Shown: positions 35,401-46,023 of the stretch, piece by piece
Numbering within the stretch: position 1 is the first letter of the stretch
Layout: every line of letters starts with the position of its first letter
Position numbers and translations under genes: made by a program
Notes under the pieces: generated by a model
Told to the model about the DNA's origin: nothing
Databases searched by the model: none
Seen by the model: only the letters and a program-made list of their open reading frames with translations
Origin: Gallionella sp.
GTDB taxonomy: Bacteria > Pseudomonadota > Gammaproteobacteria > Burkholderiales > Gallionellaceae
NCBI GenBank assembly: GCA_028689145.1
Contig: JAQTWT010000002.1
Coordinates: 225,533-289,532 of the forward strand
Direction of reading: 5' to 3'
DNA length: 64,000 nt

Positions 35401-36335
35401 TGCTTGATATGGCGCATGATGAACCGCTCAGAAAACAGGCTGCCCACTATGCACTGGCCAATGCCTCTTTCTGGCTGGGTGATTTTGAAACCTCGCGTAT
35501 TCAAACCGAACACGCTATCGTGCTTTACCACCCTGATCAGCACAGGATACTACTGGAACGGTACAACGAAGACCTGTCTATCTCCTGCGCGGCGTATTTA
35601 TCATGGTCACTGTATTTCATCGGTTATCCCGACCGTGCACAACAAGTTTGCGAACAGATGCTCAAGCAGGCACGCCGGATGAAACACCCCCATACCCTCG
35701 GCTTGGCACTCTGTTTCGCTTCCGTAATGAATCGCTGGTTAAACAGGCGCGAGAAAACACTGTCCTTATCCGCAGAAACGATTACCCTCTCCCGGCAGCA
35801 TGACTTTTCCGTTTGGCTGGCCGGAGGCGAAATGACTCACGGATGGGCGCTTGCCATGTATGGAAAGGAAGAAGGGATCACTGAACTTCAGTCGGGCATA
35901 GCAGGAATGAGGTCGGCGATAAGCGGACTCTCGGTAATATTTCTCTCGGCGCTGGCAGAGGCTTATGTGCATCTTGCAATGCACGACAAAGCACTTGCCT
36001 TGATCTCGGAAACGCTGGCCGACGCAGTCAGCACAGGCGATGGCCACTTCACCGCTGAGCTGCATCGCCTCAAAGGAGTATCCCTGCAGGCACTTTCGCC
36101 GTCCAACTCAAAAGAAGCAGAAGCCTGTTTTGATCGGGCAATCGCGATCAGCCGCAAGCAACATGCAAAATCACTCGAGCTTCGCGCCGCGACAAGCATG
36201 GCACAGTTATGGATACAACAGGGAAGATCGGTGGAGGCGCAGCGCCTGCTGAAGAAAATTTACCACTGGTTTACCGAGGGAAACGATACCCACGATCTTC
36301 AAAAGGCGCGTGAGCTGCTGGAATCACTCGGCTGA
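32499..36335 (+). CDS. Large BTAD/cyclase-like/AAA/TPR transcriptional regulator
   Basis: A 1278-residue multidomain regulator. Residues 1-100 form an OmpR/SARP-type winged helix (LKLILLGGFDVRLN ... LAELLWGGNDPVAARGNLRRAFSDLRKAL pattern), and about 105-265 a bacterial transcriptional activation domain (YRGEFMAGFSLPDCPNFEDW). About 285-450 is a nucleotide-cyclase-like domain (RRQVTVLYCELI ... HGSGLLAYFGYP ... RAGIHTGLVI), in which the first metal Asp is replaced by Glu. An AAA ATPase follows with Walker A GEAGIGKTR near 495 and Walker B VEDLHWID near 625, then helical TPR-like repeats to the end. The cyclase domain probably senses nucleotides rather than making cAMP. Regulon unknown; divergent from the atypical LuxR regulator. 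Confidence 0.85.
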   Translation: MDSLSADQDLKLILLGGFDVRLNNMPVAGVSYNKMRALLAYLAVEREQTHNREALAELLWGGNDPVAARGNLRRAFSDLRKALELPTGKILFSASKHTIRFIPDFYIDALALTTAASSCTSLPNTADCSPCLAQMHSQTALYRGEFMAGFSLPDCPNFEDWLMMQRETLHRRALALLEQFSNCREQIGDYGKALQFALRYTELEPWDENAHCRVMRLYALNGQNSAAISQYEACCRLLKKDLNALPCDEIRHLAERIRKGEIERKSHHVTDITPPKTIPQLPAQRRQVTVLYCELILAEIDDPDEAMTLLRAPQARCAEIIRQFAGHIVQTHGSGLLAYFGYPQASEFAARHAVQSALMIVREAAHGIEIRAGIHTGLVITGDNSSMPDTVGKTSRLAIQLRQSAAPNEVAISRQTHDLAGWYFDCTSLGSQPFSGIAQPVEIFSVSGESGARTRLDTASQLTPLIGRQDEITKLTELWQKAVQGKHQVVLVQGEAGIGKTRLLHALKERLAGQPHAIRELRCFPEFSQSPFYPLIATLEGIFGFEHGDTPELKSGKLVQYLEARYPLSTRDSVPLLTRLLSLPLSGNYPSAGLTPQKQKEQTIAILLDLLHALAWQQPVLFIVEDLHWIDPSTLEFLTLLVEQEERGPLLAVFTTRPEFVPPWKNALKSALALAPLGEDDAAKMIVSINDGIPAATLRGIVERADGVPLFIEEMAKIAPLSNQVNVPATLQDLLTARIDHLGKAKYTAQIAATIGREFDLGLLHKVSPDNPAELTRDLDVLQDAGLILAVDERTRQFKHALIQEAAYQSQTKTGRQTVHGRIAMELQNSFPDVATAQPELLAWHFTEAGETRQSVEYWHKAGQLAAGSSANLEAMKHFNSALQLLITLPTDMDRNRTELTVLVSFCPVLYAVKGYGSEEATRANTRISELSGLLKDNPELFMAKWALVMNTIASAGSRGVPEAAMRLLDMAHDEPLRKQAAHYALANASFWLGDFETSRIQTEHAIVLYHPDQHRILLERYNEDLSISCAAYLSWSLYFIGYPDRAQQVCEQMLKQARRMKHPHTLGLALCFASVMNRWLNRREKTLSLSAETITLSRQHDFSVWLAGGEMTHGWALAMYGKEEGITELQSGIAGMRSAISGLSVIFLSALAEAYVHLAMHDKALALISETLADAVSTGDGHFTAELHRLKGVSLQALSPSNSKEAEACFDRAIAISRKQHAKSLELRAATSMAQLWIQQGRSVEAQRLLKKIYHWFTEGNDTHDLQKARELLESLG

Positions 36336-36370
36336 ATCGCCCCGCAAATCGCAGCGCACTTGAAGGAAAA

Positions 36371-37555
36371 CTACGCCCGATTCATCTGCTTCATCGCCTG
36401 CTGGTAATACTTGAAAGCCGCATCGGTTTTACCCAGCCGCTCGGCAAGTTGACCCAGCGCAGTATAGGCCGCATGGCTTGGAGATACGCTGATACTGGCA
36501 TCCAGATAGTTTTGCGCTTTGCCCCATAACTCGTGATGCATACACAGTTTGCCGAGTGCGAGCAGCAGCCCGGCATCGTCTTTGTGCTGGTTGAGCCATT
36601 TCTCGGCTTGTTCGATTTGCACTGCGCCATTCTGGCAATCACCGGATTGGCAATCGCCGTACAGCGAGACCAGATCGCTATCCCACTGCGCATTCAGACT
36701 ATCGGAAAGCAATTGCTGCGCGAGCATGCAATCACCCTGTTGAATCAGGGCGCGGGCAGCAACGGCGGCAATTCTCCCGCGCCGCTTGAGGTCAGCCGGG
36801 ATGGCTTTCAAACAGGCAACCAACCCAGCCAAATCATCCTGCTGCCTGATCTTTTCCAGCCATGCCTGCTGGCGCAATTGCGCCGCCACCGTCACATCGA
36901 CTGCTTCGCGCTTCTCAAGTTGATTGAGCACGTTTAGCATTTCATCCCAGTTGCCCGCCTGTTGCTGCGCTTTCAGTTCCAGCGTCAACGCACCAAGATG
37001 TCCCTTGATGCCGCCATCCCGCAATTCATGCAAAGCATTCAGTGCGGCGCGCGGGTCGCGCTGGTCGAGCATAAATTTGGCGGTCGCCATCAGACGCATC
37101 GTGTCATCACCTGCCGACCGGCCTTCCGCCGCCGACAAATAGGCATCGCGTTTTTCATAATCGCGCAACTCATGCGCCGCGCGTGCCGCGATGATCGGGT
37201 GCAATGCCGAGGTGTCACCCAACTCCATAGCTCGCGCTGCAGCCTTTTCCGCAGCCGCATAACGCCCCTCGAAGAATGCGCCGAGCGCATCGTCCAATAA
37301 CTCGCGCGCTTTACCTTGCGCGCGTTCCAGGCGAAACTTGCGCACATACGCCGGCAATTGCAGCGCTGCGGTCAGCAGCCTGACCAAACCGTAACCGAAG
37401 ATAAACGCGAGCAGAGACAACACGATAAATAGCGTCAACGATAGTTCGATACGGTACGGCGGATACACCAGCAGCACATAAGCCGGATTGTGGGACGCGA
37501 CAGTCAGCGCGACGGCAGCGGCGAACAGCAACAGTATCCAGAGCAGATATTTCAT
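36371..37555 (-). CDS. hemY: HemY-like tetratricopeptide membrane protein
   Basis: A 394-residue inner-membrane protein of the proteobacterial HemY family (HemY_N plus TPRs), unrelated to protoporphyrinogen oxidase HemY of Bacillus. Two N-terminal membrane helices (YLLWILLLFAAAVALTV and LSLTLFIVLSLLAFIFGYG) flank a short VYPPYRIE loop, followed by cytoplasmic TPRs (AHELRDYEKRDAYLSAAE; LAERLGKTDAAFKYYQQA). It is linked to late heme synthesis by its operon. Overlaps hemX by 4 bases. Confidence 0.88.
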   Translation of the reverse strand: MKYLLWILLLFAAAVALTVASHNPAYVLLVYPPYRIELSLTLFIVLSLLAFIFGYGLVRLLTAALQLPAYVRKFRLERAQGKARELLDDALGAFFEGRYAAAEKAAARAMELGDTSALHPIIAARAAHELRDYEKRDAYLSAAEGRSAGDDTMRLMATAKFMLDQRDPRAALNALHELRDGGIKGHLGALTLELKAQQQAGNWDEMLNVLNQLEKREAVDVTVAAQLRQQAWLEKIRQQDDLAGLVACLKAIPADLKRRGRIAAVAARALIQQGDCMLAQQLLSDSLNAQWDSDLVSLYGDCQSGDCQNGAVQIEQAEKWLNQHKDDAGLLLALGKLCMHHELWGKAQNYLDASISVSPSHAAYTALGQLAERLGKTDAAFKYYQQAMKQMNRA

Positions 37556-38670
37556 CGCGCCGGCTTTTTGGCAAGGTTGCGCTCGGTTGCATTCTCATGC
37601 GTCAGGCGGTAATTGCGCACTGCCTGCAAGCTCGGGCTGACATCGGGCAATTCGATACTGATGGTGGCAGCGGCAATCTTTTTCAGAGCGGACAACATGC
37701 GTATCACTTCATTCGATTTGCTGTCGAAATAGCGCGCTGTCCAAAGCTGCGCCGTTTGCATTTCCTGCCGGAAGCCATCCTCGTCGCGCGACAACAATGC
37801 GAGGCGTGCCGACAGCAAGCGCAGCTTGAGGTTTTCGCGCAGGAAAAATTCCTGGCTGGGCGGCAACAGCGGCATTTCGGCTTTGCCGGTGTCTTCGATA
37901 CGCACCAGTTGCTTGGCCTCCTGCCAGATTTCATGCAGCAGTCTTTGCCAGACTGTTTCATCTTTGGGCAACGATGTTTGCGCTGCTGAATCTTTTTTTA
38001 CCGCGCGTTTTTGAAAGACCAGCGGCAACTCATCCACCGCAGGCATCAGGCTATCCAGTTGCAGATTGACCCCGGTGATGTCCACATTTGGCAATGCGCG
38101 CAATTTGTCCATATCCTGATTGATGACCTTGCGCAGGCCGTCGAATGACGGCCTGTTCATGCGCTGCAAACGCGCATCGGCGCTCTGCATGGCAATCAGC
38201 GCCGCCTTTACGTTGGCCGACAATTGCAACTGCTGCCCGGCGATCATCAGCATCTGTTCAACTTCGGCCAGCGCGGTCTCATCGCGGCTGACCGACAAAT
38301 CGTTATACAAGGCTTCCAAAGCGGCGCGCTGATTTTGCGCCTCGGCATAGCGGGTTTCGAGAGTCGCCACCTTGACGGAAAGTTCGCGCACTTCGCCCTG
38401 GCTTTGCGCCAGCAGCACCTGATTGGCCTTGCTGGTTCCGTCCATCTCGGCAATCTTCCGCGCCAGTTGCTGCTGTATATCACCGATCGCGCGATGCCCG
38501 TCCAACCATTGCCACAGGAAGATAACCACCAGCACGGCCAGCGTCATCTGCGTGACAGTGACGCGCGCAAACACCTCGGCTAGCGGGGTTTTGTGCGCCG
38601 AACGCGGCGATTCCGGCAATGAGGAAGTTTCCTGAATGTCGTTATCCAGCTGATGGGTTGGTTCGCTCAT
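37552..38670 (-). CDS. hemX: HemX-like membrane protein
   Basis: A 372-residue HemX protein with a short cytoplasmic N-terminus, one membrane helix (TLAVLVVIFLWQWLDG, about 42-58), a coiled-coil region (about 65-120) and a large periplasmic part ending with the FLRENLKLRLLSARLALLSRD block typical of HemX. HemX is sometimes annotated as uroporphyrinogen-III C-methyltransferase, but it lacks the methyltransferase motif; its role in heme synthesis is indirect. It overlaps both hemD and hemY by 4 bases. Confidence 0.88.
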   Translation of the reverse strand: MSEPTHQLDNDIQETSSLPESPRSAHKTPLAEVFARVTVTQMTLAVLVVIFLWQWLDGHRAIGDIQQQLARKIAEMDGTSKANQVLLAQSQGEVRELSVKVATLETRYAEAQNQRAALEALYNDLSVSRDETALAEVEQMLMIAGQQLQLSANVKAALIAMQSADARLQRMNRPSFDGLRKVINQDMDKLRALPNVDITGVNLQLDSLMPAVDELPLVFQKRAVKKDSAAQTSLPKDETVWQRLLHEIWQEAKQLVRIEDTGKAEMPLLPPSQEFFLRENLKLRLLSARLALLSRDEDGFRQEMQTAQLWTARYFDSKSNEVIRMLSALKKIAAATISIELPDVSPSLQAVRNYRLTHENATERNLAKKPAR

Positions 38671-39449
38671 GCTGTCCTCTGTGCTTTATTTTTATGCCCG
38701 GCCCATGCTACCAAAGCCGACAGCAATCCGTCATCCCCCGCGCCGCTCGGCAATACCTGCCGCCAGCCTTGTTGCCGCGCCAAGTCGGCGATGCGACGGT
38801 GCGGCACGAATAACGGCAAGTCGCGTATGCTATCGCGCTGCGCTCCGTCCAGCATCTGCCACAGGTGATCCAGCGCCTCGCTGCTGGTCACCGTCAGCGC
38901 ATCCGGCGCATCGCCCAGCAACACCGCAATATCCTGCCGCGGTTTGCTGCGCCGGTAGCATGCCGCATACTCCACCGTTGCGCCGCGCGCCTTGAGCGTA
39001 TCGCCGAGCAGTTCGCGTCCACCCTCGCCGCGAAAAATCAGCACGCGCCATCCGGCGACATCTTGCAATACCGGCAGGGCCAGCAGCCCTTCGCTGTCGA
39101 AATTTTCGGTTGGCGCGATGATATCGGCAATACCCGATTCGTGTAACGCCTTCGCGCTACCCTGTCCGACCGTGGCGATTCTCAAATTTTGCGGAATATC
39201 ACCACTTGCACGGATCGCTGCGATACCGTAACTCACGGCGTTGGGACTGATGAAAACGGCGAGATTGAATTGGGCAAGCCGGGAAATCTGCTCGCGCAAC
39301 GTTTGGCTATCCTGCACAGCCGCGATTTCCAGCAGCGGAAACAGCAGCGGGATACCGCCCGCCTGTTCGATGCGCTTCGCCAGCTGCGCGGCTTGGTCAC
39401 GCGGCCGCGTGACAGCGATTTTCAGTCCGGCAAGTATTTTCTCAGCCAT
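38667..39449 (-). CDS. hemD: Uroporphyrinogen-III synthase HemD
   Basis: A 260-residue HemD, which cyclises hydroxymethylbilane to uroporphyrinogen III with inversion of ring D. It shows the [15 protein letters not shown] start, [48 protein letters not shown] (in order across the fold) and [14 protein letters not shown]. Sequence conservation in this family is low, but the position between hemC and hemX confirms it. Confidence 0.92.
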   Translation of the reverse strand: MAEKILAGLKIAVTRPRDQAAQLAKRIEQAGGIPLLFPLLEIAAVQDSQTLREQISRLAQFNLAVFISPNAVSYGIAAIRASGDIPQNLRIATVGQGSAKALHESGIADIIAPTENFDSEGLLALPVLQDVAGWRVLIFRGEGGRELLGDTLKARGATVEYAACYRRSKPRQDIAVLLGDAPDALTVTSSEALDHLWQMLDGAQRDSIRDLPLFVPHRRIADLARQQGWRQVLPSGAGDDGLLSALVAWAGHKNKAQRTA

Positions 39450-40386
39450 TCAGCGCGGCAAGAATCTCGCCCGCACCTTGAGCCAACAAGGCATCGGCAA
39501 CCAACTTGCCCAGTGCTTCCGGAGCGCCGATCTCGCCGGTCAGTTCGGCATGCACCATGCGTTGTCCATCCGGGCTGGCGACAAAGCCGCGCATCCGCAA
39601 CTTGTCGTTCCGCACTTCGGCGAAACCGCCGAGCGGCACCTGGCAACTGCCCGCCAGCACACGGCTCATCGCGCGTTCCGCCAGCACGCAGGCAGCGGTA
39701 TCCGGATGATGCAGCGGCTGGAGGCAGGCAATCACATCGGCGCGGTCGGCGCGGCATTCGATGCCCAAGGCACCCTGGCCTACTGCAGGCAGGCTGTCTT
39801 CGCTGGAGATGATGCCGCGAATGCGGCTGCCCAGCCCGAGGCGTTTCAATCCGGCCGCGGCGAGAATAATTGCGGCGTACTGGCCTTCGTCCAGTTTGCG
39901 CAACCGGGTTTGCACGTTGCCGCGCAACGGCTCGATGTTCAGATGCGGGAAGCGCGCGCGCAACTGGCTTTCGCGGCGCAGGCTGGAGGTGCCCACCACG
40001 CTGCCTGCCGGCAACGTGGCCAAGTCTGCATATTGGTTCGAGACGAACGCATCGTGGGGGTCTTCGCGTTCACCGATGGCGGCCAGCACAAATCCGTCCG
40101 GCAGATGCATCGGCACATCTTTCAACGAATGCACGGCGAGGTCGGCGCGCCCGTCTTCCAGCGCGGTTTCCAGCTCTTTCACGAATAGCCCTTTGCCGCC
40201 GATCTTGGACAGCGTCACATCGAGAATCTGGTCGCCCTGCGTGGTCATGCCCAGAATACTGACTTCGGTTTGCGGATATAATGCGCGCAGCCTGTCGCGG
40301 ATGTGTTCGGCTTGCCACATGGCCAGCGCGCTTTCGCGCGAAGCGATCACCAATCTGGCGGGGGCTTGGCGGTGTTCCTGATTCAT
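39442..40386 (-). CDS. hemC: Hydroxymethylbilane synthase HemC
   Basis: A 314-residue porphobilinogen deaminase that joins four porphobilinogen units into hydroxymethylbilane. Motifs are [61 protein letters not shown] and the dipyrromethane-cofactor cysteine in [11 protein letters not shown]. It is the first gene of the hemC-hemD-hemX-hemY operon and overlaps hemD by 8 bases. It diverges from ppc across about 160 bases. Confidence 0.95.
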   Translation of the reverse strand: MNQEHRQAPARLVIASRESALAMWQAEHIRDRLRALYPQTEVSILGMTTQGDQILDVTLSKIGGKGLFVKELETALEDGRADLAVHSLKDVPMHLPDGFVLAAIGEREDPHDAFVSNQYADLATLPAGSVVGTSSLRRESQLRARFPHLNIEPLRGNVQTRLRKLDEGQYAAIILAAAGLKRLGLGSRIRGIISSEDSLPAVGQGALGIECRADRADVIACLQPLHHPDTAACVLAERAMSRVLAGSCQVPLGGFAEVRNDKLRMRGFVASPDGQRMVHAELTGEIGAPEALGKLVADALLAQGAGEILAALNG

Positions 40387-40545
40387 AAAATATTTCCGGT
40401 TGTTTGCCTGAAGTTTTGCAACAAAAAGTTGCGGCGCATTCTAACATAAGGCGTGCCGCGCTTTCGCGCCGCAAATTATCAGGCCGGCCTCATTATCCAG
40501 CGGTTTAATTCCGGTTAATTTGCGGATTCGGCCGCTTTCTCAAAA

Positions 40546-43323
<2,778 letters not shown>

Positions 43324-43404
43324 CAGGATAAAAATCTGCCAAGGCATCAACAGTAAAATGCGGAGCGAGTTGGTTTTAGTCTCTGCGTACTCTAGGCGGC
43401 TGAG

Positions 43405-43968
43405 CTAGCTGCCCCGCCGGTAGGTATGAGCTCCGCCCGCACCGCCTTGAATGGTCAGCGTGTCCCCGTTGATTTGATATTGCGCGCTGTCGGTACTGCC
43501 AACTTGTCCGCAATATGAAGGTTCAGCAGCCAAAAGCTTGCCCGTCAAAACACCCCCGCTTGTCGTATAGGAATAAGTACCTGAACAAGATCTAAGCCGC
43601 GAAACAGACTCTTCGCATTCGGTGAAAGATATTTTTATAGGATTTTTGGATCCTTGCTCGGTCCACTTGCCGAGAATTTCCGGATCATTGCCGCATGCCC
43701 CGGTTTTAGCACCCATCATTGAATTGATTGATTTCCCCGCATCTTCAAAAACAGCGCCCAAGCCGAATATTCCGGCTGAATTCTGCTGATTTGGTGCCGC
43801 TTGCGTCTGAGTACCGCCCGTATTTTTATTGGTTGCAACAAGAGGCGCTGTATTCACCGGGGTATTCTGCGGGGATTCGATATGTGACGAGTGTATGCAT
43901 TGCGACAACAGCAAAATAGTCAATGCAATCAACAAAGCCGAGCCAAACGAGATTAAACCTATAAACAT
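43405..43968 (-). CDS. Hypothetical membrane-anchored protein
   Basis: A 187-residue protein I do not recognise. An N-terminal hydrophobic segment (MFIGLISFGSALLIALTILLL) ends in a cysteine, so it is either a membrane anchor or an atypical lipoprotein signal. A Thr/Asn/Gln-rich linker follows, then a compact C-terminal domain with paired cysteines (CGNDPEILGKW, FTECEES, LRSCSGTY, SYCGQ) and a final strand LTIQGGAGGAHTYRR. The domain looks like a small secreted beta-barrel stabilised by disulfides. A TTG at 43989 would add 7 residues. Downstream of, and possibly cotranscribed with, the Ser/Thr kinase gene. Confidence 0.65.
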   Translation of the reverse strand: MFIGLISFGSALLIALTILLLSQCIHSSHIESPQNTPVNTAPLVATNKNTGGTQTQAAPNQQNSAGIFGLGAVFEDAGKSINSMMGAKTGACGNDPEILGKWTEQGSKNPIKISFTECEESVSRLRSCSGTYSYTTSGGVLTGKLLAAEPSYCGQVGSTDSAQYQINGDTLTIQGGAGGAHTYRRGS

Positions 43969-44111
43969 ATTTATCTTTATCCCCGCCAAAACCGGCCAAA
44001 TCTTTTAAAAATTGACGGCTGACACAAAGGTGGCAATCACCCGCAAACGCAGTATCCGAACACCGCTTAATTATCTAGCCCGCGTTTTACGGTCGGACTG
44101 CGGAATTTCTC

Positions 44112-45584
44112 TCAGCGCACCAGACGCTGGAAAAGCGCGGTACCAAACTCGGCTGCCGCTCTATCACGTTGCGCTTGTTGCAACTGCATCTGCTGCTGTT
44201 GTTGCGCGCGCATTTGCTGTTGCGCTGCCTGTGCCTGAGCCTTCTGGTACTGGTTCGCCTTGGCTGCGGCTTTCGCTTCTTTTACCTCAATTTCGGTTTC
44301 CTGCTGATTGGTTTCAGCTAGAACCCGCAATTTTTCATCAGCCGTGCTAAACGGGTTATCTTTGTTGTAGATTGCCAAAAACTGTTTCCACGCTTTGGCC
44401 CGTTCATCCGGGCTCCCCGTCACACTCTCGGTTTGATCATATGCCGCACTCATCTCTGACTGCCATTTATCCCAACTCGCCTGAAGTTCTTTTTGCGAGT
44501 TCTGGTGAAACAGGTAGGCCCCGACCAATACCGCCCCCCACAAGACTCCGCCTATACCCACCACCATCCGGTGCTGGTTAATCCAGGCTACCAGACCCGC
44601 TGCACTATTGGCCTGCTTTGCCGGGCTTGCCCTGCCTGCTTGATTCGCACTCTGCTTCACACCGCACAGTGCATTCGCAAACGCGCGCATATCCGGATAG
44701 CGGTCTTGCGGATCAGGCTCCAGTGCGCGGTCTATGGCATCCGACACCGCCACGCTCACATCGGCGCGTTGCTGCCGTACCGACTTTGATCGTCCGGTGG
44801 GAACCTGCCCGGTCAACAGTTCATAGAGCATGACTCCCAGCGCATACTGATCCGCACGGTTATCCACATTTTTTGATCCGCTGAGCTGCTCCGGTGCCAT
44901 GTAATACGCCGTTCCCAGCACGGATGTAGACTGGTGCACCTGGCTGCCGTTTAACATCCGCGCAATGCCGAAATCCATCAACTTGCCCCGGTCTTTTCTG
45001 GTCAACCAGATGTTTTCAGGCTTGATGTCACGGTGGGTGGTAAAGTCGTGCGCATATTCCAATGCATCACACAACGCATGGGCAATTTCCAGTGCTTCCG
45101 CTTCTGTGTAGGGGCGATTGGTGCGCTTCTTTGCCTCCATATCCTGGCGCAGACTGCGACCTTCAAGCAATTCCATGGTGATATACAGATATGCACCCTC
45201 GGACAACACATCGTAAGTGTTGACGATATTCTGGTGCGCCAGCTTGATCGCAATCATCGCTTCGTTGATAAAGCGCTGTTTGGCAGCTTCGCTGGCAATC
45301 AACCCGGGTAGCATGACTTTGATGGCTATATCATCCTTGCGGTTGCGGTCATAGGCTTGATATACAACACCCATTCCGCCTATGCCGATTTGCCTGCGTA
45401 TTTCGAAACGACCGCCCAGCATATGTCCGGCATGCAAACCGGTACCGGTGGTGTCAGCGCCAGAAGTACCGGTAGAGAACGGATCAGCATCCGGCATGCA
45501 CTCAAAATCCGTGCCCGTCACGTCAAAATCCACTTTGGTCGTAAATAGCCCGCGGGAGCCTGAAGAATGTGCTGAATTGGTCAT
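44112..45584 (-). CDS. Membrane-anchored Hanks-type serine/threonine protein kinase
   Basis: A 490-residue protein kinase. The kinase domain (about 58-315) has the Gly loop QIGIGGMGVVYQA, catalytic Lys89 in DIAIKVM, HRDIKPEN (Asp185), DFGIAR (Asp203) and GTAYYMAPEQL, so it should be active. One membrane helix at about 335-355 (VVGIGGVLWGAVLVGAYLF) is followed by an extracytoplasmic coiled-coil tail that becomes extremely Gln-rich (about 440-480, with runs of five Gln). The tail has no recognised sensor domain. Neighbouring hypothetical secreted protein may be functionally linked. Confidence 0.88.
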   Translation of the reverse strand: MTNSAHSSGSRGLFTTKVDFDVTGTDFECMPDADPFSTGTSGADTTGTGLHAGHMLGGRFEIRRQIGIGGMGVVYQAYDRNRKDDIAIKVMLPGLIASEAAKQRFINEAMIAIKLAHQNIVNTYDVLSEGAYLYITMELLEGRSLRQDMEAKKRTNRPYTEAEALEIAHALCDALEYAHDFTTHRDIKPENIWLTRKDRGKLMDFGIARMLNGSQVHQSTSVLGTAYYMAPEQLSGSKNVDNRADQYALGVMLYELLTGQVPTGRSKSVRQQRADVSVAVSDAIDRALEPDPQDRYPDMRAFANALCGVKQSANQAGRASPAKQANSAAGLVAWINQHRMVVGIGGVLWGAVLVGAYLFHQNSQKELQASWDKWQSEMSAAYDQTESVTGSPDERAKAWKQFLAIYNKDNPFSTADEKLRVLAETNQQETEIEVKEAKAAAKANQYQKAQAQAAQQQMRAQQQQQMQLQQAQRDRAAAEFGTALFQRLVR

Positions 45585-45831
45585 AACACAAGTTTCCTGT
45601 TTTGATTGAATTGTCCTGATGCCGCGTACTTTGCGAGTGCATTCATCAAGGTTGTTTTGCCATTACCACCTGATTCCTAACCAATAGTAAAAGAACTTTT
45701 TAATTTCGTCACCCCTCATTTGAGGTATGTATTTAGTGGTACCGGTTAAGTGCATTCTTGAAACCCGATTGCTCCGCCTTTGGCAGACATCACCCGGCCG
45801 CATCAGGCACAACGCAAGTTGCCATGCAACA

Positions 45832-46023
45832 TTAACAGCAGCGTTTTATCCCCGACCACTTCTGCTGTTGCTGGTGCGCAAACCATGCTTTGCGCGGTAG
45901 CGCAGGAATATCCGGGTGGGCGGCGGCATGATGTGCCAGATAGCGCTCGTAGCCGTCGTCGCCGCTGAGTCGGCGGACGGCACGCCATGCTGCCTGAATC
46001 CAATGTATCAGTCGCGTGCCCAT
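45832..46023 (-). CDS. YbdD/YjiX family small protein
   Basis: A 63-residue protein of the YbdD/YjiX (DUF466) family: WIQAAWRAVRRLSGDDGYERYLAHH, then HPDIPALPRKAWFAHQQQQKW and a terminal CC. These proteins are encoded directly after CstA/BtsT-type transporters and are needed for their activity in E. coli. The ATG overlaps the cstA stop by 16 bases. It is easily missed because a longer frame runs through it inside cstA. Confidence 0.85.
   Translation of the reverse strand: MGTRLIHWIQAAWRAVRRLSGDDGYERYLAHHAAAHPDIPALPRKAWFAHQQQQKWSGIKRCC

Noticed and set aside
38667..38670. HemX as a true uroporphyrinogen-III C-methyltransferase
   Set aside because: The protein has a membrane helix and coiled coil but no SAM-binding methyltransferase motif; the enzyme name is a historical annotation.
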